From: Ereboglobus sp. | GTDB taxonomy: Bacteria > Verrucomicrobiota > Verrucomicrobiia > Opitutales > Opitutaceae | NCBI GenBank assembly: GCA_029974595.1 | Contig: JARKRC010000021.1 | Coordinates: 1-64,000 of the forward strand | Direction of reading: 5' to 3' | Length of the DNA: 64,000 bases | Part shown: piece after piece, positions 7,450-14,853 of the stretch | How the letters are laid out: every line of letters begins with the position of its first letter | Numbering within the stretch: position 1 is the stretch's first letter | The notes under the pieces: generated by a model | Database searches by the model: none | What the model saw: the letters and a program-made list of their open reading frames with translations, nothing else | Told to the model about the DNA's origin: nothing | Translations under genes and position numbers: made by a program

Positions 7450-8754
7450 TTATTCCAAAGTCGGAGCGGCGAGCGGCTCGCCAACGATGAGGAGACCGCA
7501 GACATAGAGGCCGTGGGAAGCGTAAGCCTTTTCGTCGGTGATGGCGGTTTTCGCTTTTGTCATGATCGCGCGCTTGTCGATTTTGTCCGGGAGAAGTTCG
7601 ATGCGGACATGGTGGTCGGTATCGGCGAGCGGTTTTGGATAAAACCACGGTTTGAGCGGATGGCGGCCGGGAGTCGAAAAGGAATCGAAGAGGGTGTCGG
7701 TTTCGACGGGCTCGCCGTCGATCTGGCAGCGGAATTTTCCGTTGTCCGCGCCTTTGAGCCCGATGATGCCGAAGCGCGTGCCTTTGAAGCGAAATTCGAT
7801 GGCGGCGCCGGGCGTGAAGGTTGACCAGATCGGCGGGGCCATCTGGCCGGCCTGACGGGCGATGGAGTCGGTGGCGGGGAGTTTGCGCCATGCCGCGGAT
7901 TTGGCTGCGTCGGGGAAAATGACGAGCCTGGCACGCTCCCAATTATCGACTCGAAGCGGGAGGGGCAGGGGCGCGGCGGTTGCCGGGGGCGCGCTGGTTT
8001 TGATGAGCGGCGGCAGCGTGCGTTCGAGCGTGGCGGCGTAAACGCGGTGGCCGGCGTCGGTGGGATGGGTTTTGTCTCGGGTGAAGATGAGACGGCCTTC
8101 GGGGTCGTTGCCATTTTTGTCGGCTTTCACGGAGGAGGGGGCGGAAAACAGGAGCGTGCCGGCGGCGATGCGGCGGGCGACTTCGATGCCAAAATGGATC
8201 GACGGTATGCCGTAGTGCGCGGCGATGTTTTCCATGGCGGCGGCGCTGGGCTGGCAACGGCCGTCTTGAAGCGCGGCGAGTTGCGGCTCCGAAAGCGTAT
8301 AGACAAAGCAGATGTCGGCGAGGGGAGCTTGCGCGCGAATCTGGCGCACGATGCCTTCCATTTGGGCTTCGATGAGCGCGGGCGCGACACCGCCGTCGTT
8401 GACGGCGAATTCGATGAGGACGAGATCGGGATTTTTATCGAGAACATCGCGCCGCACGCGGCACGCGCCGTAATTGCTGCCCGTGCCGGAGACGGCGGCG
8501 AAGATTTCTGAGAAGCCGGCTTTGGGGAAAGCGCGCCTGAGAATTTCGAGCGTGTGCACACGCCAGCCGTTTGCGGCGGTGATGCTGCCGCCGAGGAACG
8601 CGACGCGAACGTCGCCGCCGGCGGCGATTTTGGCCGCGACGCGCGGGAGGCCGGCGCGCGTGTTGAGTTCGACGGCAGCCCGTCCGGTTTGCGGCGCTGC
8701 GCTCGCGACGCCCGAAATGAAAAGCGCGGTGAGAAACAGGAATATTTTTTTCAT
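7450..8754 (-). CDS. Secreted SGNH/GDSL-type esterase
   Basis: This 434-aa protein has a signal peptide (1-19) and an SGNH hydrolase domain. Block I is AFLGGSITA with the nucleophile Ser57, block III contains FAVNDGG, and block V is THPTDAGH with the Asp/His pair. After about residue 280 a beta-rich C-terminal region (IEFRFKGTRFGIIGLKG) looks like an accessory beta-sandwich domain. Such esterases usually remove acetyl groups from polysaccharides. Its ATG overlaps the GH16 stop by 4 bp, so it is co-translated as the last gene of the saccharolytic cluster. Confidence 0.85.
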   Translation of the reverse strand: MKKIFLFLTALFISGVASAAPQTGRAAVELNTRAGLPRVAAKIAAGGDVRVAFLGGSITAANGWRVHTLEILRRAFPKAGFSEIFAAVSGTGSNYGACRVRRDVLDKNPDLVLIEFAVNDGGVAPALIEAQMEGIVRQIRAQAPLADICFVYTLSEPQLAALQDGRCQPSAAAMENIAAHYGIPSIHFGIEVARRIAAGTLLFSAPSSVKADKNGNDPEGRLIFTRDKTHPTDAGHRVYAATLERTLPPLIKTSAPPATAAPLPLPLRVDNWERARLVIFPDAAKSAAWRKLPATDSIARQAGQMAPPIWSTFTPGAAIEFRFKGTRFGIIGLKGADNGKFRCQIDGEPVETDTLFDSFSTPGRHPLKPWFYPKPLADTDHHVRIELLPDKIDKRAIMTKAKTAITDEKAYASHGLYVCGLLIVGEPLAAPTLE

Positions 8755-10325
8755 TGCTGGGAAATGGATTCGCGTGATGCGCCGGGCGGGAGAACGCTCT
8801 CGAAGCTGGTGCCGAGACGGAATTCGCCGGCGCGGATTTCGCCCGAGGCGGACGTGTTTTCGATGCTGATGGAGAGCGCGCTGCCGTAGGCGAGGCGTTT
8901 TTGGTTGATGTGCCAGCCGTTGGTCAGGTTCGTGCTGCCGGCGCGGGTGATGTTGGCGTAGAAAAAGGGTTCCTCCTTGGGGAGGGGGTTATCGAGCGGG
9001 AATGCGCAGACGCTGATCGCCGCGTTGTGGCAACCGCGGCGCGGTGTGATGCGGGCGACGAGAAGGTAGTCGGCGCCGTCTTTGAAGAACGGCGTTTTTT
9101 GCTCGCAGGCGGGCCAGGCGGTCTTGGTGGATGCGGGTGACGACGCATTGCCGATGGAGGCGAAGAGATGATTGTCGACGGTGATGCCCAGCGTGGCGAC
9201 GGGGTTGCCGTCACTGTCAAGAAGGAGCACGCGCGGGGCCGAGCCTTCGGTTTTGCGGAGGACAAGGCTGAAATAAGAGGAGGCGCGGTCATAAACGCTG
9301 ATGGGCCGGGAAAGTTCGGCGGGCGCGTCGGGGTTCAGCGCGGTTTCCTGTATCGGCGTTTTGGATACGAGACGTGCCGGTTTGTAGGCGCGAACGTAGT
9401 CGACGGACATGCAGGTGCCGTCGGCCGCATCGGTGAACGGCGTCCATTTTTCGCCCCAGGGGAGGTTCGAAAAGATGATGTTCATGCGGTCGCCGTTGTA
9501 GCCGCCGAGGTAATTCCAATCGGGCTGGCCGTGGTTTCCGTAGGCGGATTTTTCGCGGCCGACGGGGAACTGTTTGAGTTTACCAACGCCGGTGCGCCAC
9601 TGGTCGCGGTTTATGTTGTGATATTCGCCGCGCCAGTATTCGACGCCGTCGAGGTAGTAGATTTGCTCGGTTTCGCCGAGCCACACGGCCCAGACATGGT
9701 AATCATCGAAGGTGTGCTGGGCAACCTGGCCTTGGGCGATGTGAGAGGGGTTGCCATTTGCGTCCTTGGCGTAGGACTGGGTTTTCCAGTCGTGCCAGGT
9801 TTGCCCGCCGTGGCCGTTGAGAGCGCCGGGTTTTTCGGGAATGCGCATGTTTTTGCGCGCCTCGACGATGTCGATTTCGTAGCGGTTGCGGATGCCGTCC
9901 CTCTCGGAATGACTGATGCTGGCGAGCCAGAAGGCGTTGTTCACGCCGGAGCACTGGCCGGATTTGAAACGCGCCTCGAAGTAGGTGTTGGCGCCGAAGG
10001 TCTCGCGAGTATACACATAGCCGGATGTCCAATTCACGGTGCGGTTGCCGATTTTGCGGGCCTCTTTGCGGACGCGGAGGAGGAGCTCGCCGTTGCGGAC
10101 TTCGAGATTGTCGGGCCCGCGCGCAGTGTCGTTTTTGATTCCGACATCGTAGGCTTGCGAGACCCACACGCGTTCGTCGAGACGGGGAGCATCGAAGTCG
10201 TCGGAAAAGATGAGGGTGAAATCTTCGCCAAGCGTGGAGGGTGGAGCGGAAAAAGCCGGAGGGCTGAAAAGCGGAAATCCGGCGGAAAAAACCAGTGCGG
10301 CGATCAGGAGGCGCGTATGTTTCAT
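8751..10325 (-). CDS. Secreted glycoside hydrolase family 16 protein
   Basis: This 524-aa protein has a signal peptide (1-27) and a GH16 jelly-roll domain from about 36 to 320. The catalytic ExDxxE motif is visible as YEIDIVEAR, with Glu150, Asp152 and Glu155 as nucleophile, assistant and acid/base. The ExDxxE form is shared by laminarinases, agarases, carrageenases and porphyranases, so the substrate cannot be fixed from the motif. The last 200 residues form a beta-rich domain, possibly carbohydrate-binding. It lies between GH2 and the esterase gene. Confidence 0.88.
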   Translation of the reverse strand: MKHTRLLIAALVFSAGFPLFSPPAFSAPPSTLGEDFTLIFSDDFDAPRLDERVWVSQAYDVGIKNDTARGPDNLEVRNGELLLRVRKEARKIGNRTVNWTSGYVYTRETFGANTYFEARFKSGQCSGVNNAFWLASISHSERDGIRNRYEIDIVEARKNMRIPEKPGALNGHGGQTWHDWKTQSYAKDANGNPSHIAQGQVAQHTFDDYHVWAVWLGETEQIYYLDGVEYWRGEYHNINRDQWRTGVGKLKQFPVGREKSAYGNHGQPDWNYLGGYNGDRMNIIFSNLPWGEKWTPFTDAADGTCMSVDYVRAYKPARLVSKTPIQETALNPDAPAELSRPISVYDRASSYFSLVLRKTEGSAPRVLLLDSDGNPVATLGITVDNHLFASIGNASSPASTKTAWPACEQKTPFFKDGADYLLVARITPRRGCHNAAISVCAFPLDNPLPKEEPFFYANITRAGSTNLTNGWHINQKRLAYGSALSISIENTSASGEIRAGEFRLGTSFESVLPPGASRESISQQ

Positions 10326-10346
10326 GGTGAATAAAGGGAATGGAGT

Positions 10347-12188
10347 TCAGTTGAGCGCGGGGGTTTGCCAGCCGGAGCGTTTCAACTCGCGGGCGACATG
10401 GTGATAGAGTTCGCGGGGCTTGTGGTTTTCGTCGACAAGCCCCCAGCGGCGGTAGCCGTCGGCGCCGGTTCCGGGATAGCGGCTCGGATAGTCGTTGAAC
10501 GACCAGAAGGCGAAACCGCAGATCCACGGGCGGTCGCGGACGATGGCGAACATTTTGTCGAAATGGGCGAGGCGTTCCTGCTCGTCTTTCACGCGGTCGG
10601 CGCGAAGTCCGAACTCGGTTATGAGGACGGGTTTGTCGGGCCACGTTTCGTGGATGGGATCGAGAAAGGATGCGGCGTCCTCGGGTTTGAAGTAGATGTT
10701 GGCACAGATGAAATCGACGAAGTTCATGCTGAACGAGGAGGGCGGCTGCTGTTTTTCGCGAAGAATGCGAAGCGGCTTGCCGAGCGCGGCGAAAGCGACG
10801 GGCCGCGTGGTGTCGAGCGATTTGACGAATGCGCACATTTGCCTGGTCCATGCGACGCCCTCGGGGAGCCACGATTCGTATTCGTTGCCGACACTCCAGC
10901 CGACGACGCTGGGATGGTTCCACGTTTCGCGGATGAGCGCGCCCATGCCGGATTTGAACCGGGCCTGGAGTTCCGGGCGCGCAAGATCGGCGGCGGGCGC
11001 GCCCCAGAGCGGATATTCGACGATGATGAGCATGCCGTTGCGGTCGGCCCAATCGAGCGCGCGGCGGCTGACCGGATAGTGCTGGAGCCGCGCGAAGACG
11101 AGACCGGCGTCCTTCATGAGCCGGAGGCTTTGCGCAACGGCTTCGGGCGCGATGATGCCGTCGAGCGTGTTCGGCGTGCGGGTGCGGTTTCCGCCCGCGA
11201 GGCGGACGGGTTCGCCGTTGAGGAGAAACTGCCCGCCGGCGATGCGGATTTCGCGAATGCCGAAAGCGGCGGCGTGCGTATGAGCACCGGCCGGCGTGCG
11301 AACGGTCACGCGGCTTTCGTAGAGTTTCGGCGCGGCGAGTGTCCAACGGGTGATATTGGCGAGATCAAATGTGACGGTGGTATCGGCGGCAGGCGCGAGC
11401 GTGCGGGTCGCGAGGGGAGCGGACGGGTTTTGCGGATCGACGATCTCGATGGTGACGGCGGCGTCTTTTGGGAAACGGGAGGCGGAGGGGTGAAGCGCAA
11501 TGGCGACGCGGGCGGTGTCGGGACCAGTGAGCGTGGTTTCGATTTTCTGGCGGTTGATACGCGCCGCGGGCAGTGATTCGAGACGGACGGAGCCGAGCAA
11601 GCCGCCGTAGTTGATCCATGGATACAGTTGATCGTTGGTGCGCGTGCCGGCGCGGGCTCCGGGAATCGTGGAGGCGTCCCAGGAGTTGTCCACGGCGATG
11701 GCGATATGGTTTTGTTTGCCAGGCTCGATGGCTGCGGTGACGTCGATGGAAACCGGAACGCCGACGCTGTCGTGCGAGCCAAAGTCGCGTCCGTTTATCC
11801 AGAGGTGAAAACGCTCGCCGACCGCCTCAAGTGTGAGGAGCCATTCGGTTTCTCCGGGAGCGGGCGCGGCGGGCGCAAAAGAGCGGCGATACCACATGAC
11901 GCCGGTGTATTCGCCGAAGCGGGCGTCTGTTGTCCAGCAGTGCGGGACGGAGGCCGCGTCCCAGCCGTCGGCGGGCGCGGGTTTGGCGCGGTTCCAAGTG
12001 GCGGGCGGTTTGTGCCAGCCGAGCGACTCGCCGCGGCGCATGGGATCCATGGCGAGATACCAGCCGCCGCCGTCCAAGGACTGGGCGGCAGAGAAGAGCG
12101 GGGAGTGCAATACGAAGATCGAAAGAAAAACGGCGGCGATAGAGAAACGATGATTGTTTTGCATGGGAAAACGATGCCGGTCATTCAT
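10347..12188 (-). CDS. Secreted glycoside hydrolase family 2 protein
   Basis: This 613-aa protein has a signal peptide and the GH2 order: jelly-roll sugar-binding domain (about 40-205), immunoglobulin-like domain (about 210-310) and TIM barrel (about 315-600). The acid/base Glu436 sits in WSVGNEYE and the nucleophile Glu525 in VLITEFG. The protein is short for a beta-galactosidase and nearer in size to beta-glucuronidases, but specificity is not settled. An alternative ATG at 12164 gives an equally good signal peptide; the longer form overlaps the upstream gene by 8 bp. Confidence 0.9.
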   Translation of the reverse strand: MNDRHRFPMQNNHRFSIAAVFLSIFVLHSPLFSAAQSLDGGGWYLAMDPMRRGESLGWHKPPATWNRAKPAPADGWDAASVPHCWTTDARFGEYTGVMWYRRSFAPAAPAPGETEWLLTLEAVGERFHLWINGRDFGSHDSVGVPVSIDVTAAIEPGKQNHIAIAVDNSWDASTIPGARAGTRTNDQLYPWINYGGLLGSVRLESLPAARINRQKIETTLTGPDTARVAIALHPSASRFPKDAAVTIEIVDPQNPSAPLATRTLAPAADTTVTFDLANITRWTLAAPKLYESRVTVRTPAGAHTHAAAFGIREIRIAGGQFLLNGEPVRLAGGNRTRTPNTLDGIIAPEAVAQSLRLMKDAGLVFARLQHYPVSRRALDWADRNGMLIIVEYPLWGAPAADLARPELQARFKSGMGALIRETWNHPSVVGWSVGNEYESWLPEGVAWTRQMCAFVKSLDTTRPVAFAALGKPLRILREKQQPPSSFSMNFVDFICANIYFKPEDAASFLDPIHETWPDKPVLITEFGLRADRVKDEQERLAHFDKMFAIVRDRPWICGFAFWSFNDYPSRYPGTGADGYRRWGLVDENHKPRELYHHVARELKRSGWQTPALN

Positions 12189-13329
12189 TCGGCCAGTTGC
12201 CGCCGGTCATTGGCCGGGTGGTCAGCTTGGCGGGGTCAACCACCACATGCCGTATGTGCTCGCGACGGTAAGTGTAGGTGATGTGGACGAGGCCGTCGGA
12301 AGTCTGGATGACGGCGGGGTAGGAGAATTCGCGGTTGGGTTCATTTTCAAGGACAAGGGCGGCCTGCCAGTTCGCGCCGTCGTTTGAGATGGCCACGTTG
12401 AGAGGCGAGCGCGGGCCATTTTTGCCGTCGGGCCGGCAGGTGGCGTGGTTGTAGACAAGCAGATGGCGCCCGTCCGCGAGTGTGACGGCATCCGTGCCGG
12501 AGTTGGGATTCGGGAGATCGGTGAGGGTCATTTTCCCCCAAGTGCGGCCTCCGTCCTCAGACCAAATTTGGAAGATCCTTCCCTGCGCGGTGCGTCCGAC
12601 GGCTTGGAGGCGGTTGCCGGCATGAATGAGAATGCTCGGCTGGATGGCATCGATCGTGCCGTCGTTGACCGGGCCGATGACCTGCCATTGCGTCGCTTTT
12701 ATTTTTTCTCGATTGCCGGAAACAGGCAGCCGCTCGAACTGGACGCGCCACATGCGCCTGTCCCAGCCCGTGGCGTCGGGCGCGGGCCAGCCTTGGTATT
12801 CGGTGCTCGCCGGGCTGAGGATGGAGCCGTCCTGAAGCAGGACGGGCTTGTTTTTAATGGGACCGAAGTTGCCATTGTATAATCTTTCCGGTTTCGACCA
12901 GGTCAGGCCGTCGTCCGTCGATCGCTTCACGTAAGGCCACCATTTTCCAGTCCTGTAAAAAAGCAGGAGCGGACCGCCGGGGATTTGAAACAAAACGGGA
13001 TTGAGGCAGTTCGCGCGCGGCTCCTCGGTTTCCGCGCCATTGGCAACCTCGACCGGCGGCGTCCATTTGCCGTCGATCCGGCGCGAAAGCCATATTCCAA
13101 CATCCGGGTTGCCTTCCCTGGTGCCCCCAAACCACGCTGCGACGAGGCCCGATTTGGTCTCGACGATGGTGGAGGCATGGCATTGCGCATGCGGCGCCTT
13201 GATAAAAATGGGCTCGCTCAGCACGATGCCGGGCTGCGCGGACAGGGTTTTGTTTTCCGGGGCGGATCGCACCGGCGCAGTCGTGGCGAACAGGAAACAA
13301 ATCCATGCGAGTAAGCACGAGGCTCTCAT
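12181..13329 (-). CDS. Secreted BNR-repeat, sialidase-fold protein
   Basis: This 382-aa protein has a signal peptide (about 1-22) and a six-bladed propeller of the sialidase/BNR type. Two clear Asp boxes are visible: STDDGLTW (137-144) and SEDGGRTW (256-263). A C-terminal sialidase-type Tyr/Arg region (SYPAVIQTSDGLVHITYTYRR) is present. Proteins of this shape in plant-polysaccharide loci are often called sialidases, but several hydrolyse other acidic sugars (the family includes Kdo-releasing enzymes) and some are lyases. True sialidase activity is not shown. It lies between the sulfatase and GH2 genes. Confidence 0.8.
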   Translation of the reverse strand: MRASCLLAWICFLFATTAPVRSAPENKTLSAQPGIVLSEPIFIKAPHAQCHASTIVETKSGLVAAWFGGTREGNPDVGIWLSRRIDGKWTPPVEVANGAETEEPRANCLNPVLFQIPGGPLLLFYRTGKWWPYVKRSTDDGLTWSKPERLYNGNFGPIKNKPVLLQDGSILSPASTEYQGWPAPDATGWDRRMWRVQFERLPVSGNREKIKATQWQVIGPVNDGTIDAIQPSILIHAGNRLQAVGRTAQGRIFQIWSEDGGRTWGKMTLTDLPNPNSGTDAVTLADGRHLLVYNHATCRPDGKNGPRSPLNVAISNDGANWQAALVLENEPNREFSYPAVIQTSDGLVHITYTYRREHIRHVVVDPAKLTTRPMTGGNWPNE

Positions 13330-13335
13330 AATGTT

Positions 13336-14826
13336 TTATCGTGCGGTTTGGTTATTGGTGCGGGTATCCTGATAATTATTTTGCTTCCTCGTTTCGACCA
13401 ATGCGCGGGTTTGGTTGAAGATTTCCATGTCGCCGGTGGCGCGAGGATCGCGGGTTTTCAGCAGGTATTCGTAAAGCTGCTTTTTCAGGCGCACTTTGAT
13501 TCCGGCGTGTCCGGGCGAAGCGGCGAGGTTGACCAACTGCCACGGATCGGCTTCGCAGTCGTAAAGCTCCTCCCACGTTTCGCCGGGCTTGAGGGAGGAG
13601 GGCGCGCCGCGATTGGGCGGAGTGGCGGATGGCGAGCGAATGCCGTAGTTGACGATGTATTGATAGCGTTCGTCGCGAATGGCGCGGGCTGCGCTGTTGT
13701 AACCTGGCAGTTGTCCGTGCCATTCAAGTCCGGTGACGGTCCAGAGGCGGTCTGGAGTTATTCGTCCGGATTTTTCGGAGAGCAGAAGCGGCATGATGCT
13801 GCGTCCGCTCATGGATTCCGGCACAGGCGCGCCCGCTGCTTCCAGAATGGTCGGAGCCATGTCGGCAAAGTTCACAAAATCGTCCACGCGACGGCCGGGT
13901 TTCATGCGGGCGGGCCACATGATGGCGAGCGGCTCGTGGACGCCCCAATCATACGGGCTGGCCTTGGAGAAGGAAATTGCGGTGCCGTTGTCGCCGGTGA
14001 CGAGGACGATGGTGTTGTCGAGTTCGCCGCGTTTTTCGAGAATGCCGAGGATGCGTCCGAGGTCGTCGTCGGCGCGGCAAAGCTCATGCCAGATGCCTGC
14101 GCGATGCCGGCGACTTTCGGGGGTGTCTCGCGAAAAGCCGGGCATTTTCACATCGGATGCCTTGATGCCGTGGCGGGCTTCGAGCCGTTTGTAGTTATCC
14201 TTGTCGATGGGGTCGTGCGGTTCCACGCAACCAATCCAAAAATAAAACGGCGCACCGTCTGATCGTTCCTTCAGGAACGCCTCAAAGTTGGCGGCATAGT
14301 CGAAATCGCTCATGCCCGGCGAGCGTTGATCTTTCGGGCGTTTGTGCGCGTTATAGGCTTTCCCGGCCGGATTGCGGAAAGCGCGTTGCTGCACGCCGGG
14401 AGGCGGAATGCCCGGCCCCCATCCTTTGCCGGTGTAGCCGGCATGGTAGCCAGCGGCGGCGAGCAGGTCGGGCAGGCGCGGAAATTTTTCCGGAAGCCAT
14501 GCCTGAATAAACGCGCCTTGCTCAAGCTCCCAGAAATTGCGTCCGGTTAAAAGCGCCGCGCGGGATGGCGCGCACGATGGGGCCGAGGTGTAGCAACGGG
14601 TGAAGAGCGCGCCTTGCCGCGCGACACGGTCGAAGTTTGGCGTGGGAAGATTGGACCAGCCATAGGCGGAGCGTTCCAGCCAGCTTTCATCGTCCGTGAT
14701 GAACACGACAATGTTTGGGCGCGAGGCGGGCGCGGATTGGGCTGCCTGGGCGCCGGTGTGGTTGACCGCGGCGATTGCCGCCAGCGTAGAAATCATGGAC
14801 AACGAAGTGCGGTGGGACTTTGTCAT
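13336..14826 (-). CDS. Secreted sulfatase, formylglycine (Cys) type
   Basis: This 496-aa protein has a signal peptide (about 1-30) and the alkaline-phosphatase-like sulfatase fold. The metal-binding Asp45/Asp46 are in FITDDES, and the maturation motif is CAPSRAALLTG, with Cys85 becoming formylglycine. Further metal residues lie in LVTGDNG. It would remove sulfate esters from a glycan outside the cytoplasm. The maturation enzyme (FGE or anSME) is not in the window. It lies 6 bp upstream of the BNR protein gene in the same transcript. Its substrate regiochemistry cannot be read from the sequence. Confidence 0.9.
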   Translation of the reverse strand: MTKSHRTSLSMISTLAAIAAVNHTGAQAAQSAPASRPNIVVFITDDESWLERSAYGWSNLPTPNFDRVARQGALFTRCYTSAPSCAPSRAALLTGRNFWELEQGAFIQAWLPEKFPRLPDLLAAAGYHAGYTGKGWGPGIPPPGVQQRAFRNPAGKAYNAHKRPKDQRSPGMSDFDYAANFEAFLKERSDGAPFYFWIGCVEPHDPIDKDNYKRLEARHGIKASDVKMPGFSRDTPESRRHRAGIWHELCRADDDLGRILGILEKRGELDNTIVLVTGDNGTAISFSKASPYDWGVHEPLAIMWPARMKPGRRVDDFVNFADMAPTILEAAGAPVPESMSGRSIMPLLLSEKSGRITPDRLWTVTGLEWHGQLPGYNSAARAIRDERYQYIVNYGIRSPSATPPNRGAPSSLKPGETWEELYDCEADPWQLVNLAASPGHAGIKVRLKKQLYEYLLKTRDPRATGDMEIFNQTRALVETRKQNNYQDTRTNNQTAR

Positions 14827-14853
14827 GGTTTATATTGGAGGATGCATTGGTTG

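Noticed and set aside
9703-11346. 547-codon frame overlapping the GH16 and GH2 genes
   Set aside because: It is extremely Arg-rich and without motifs, and both genes underneath have full catalytic motifs in other frames.
12181-13329. Calling the BNR protein a true sialidase
   Set aside because: Asp boxes show the fold only. I could not see a complete sialidase arginine triad, and similar proteins act on other acidic sugars.
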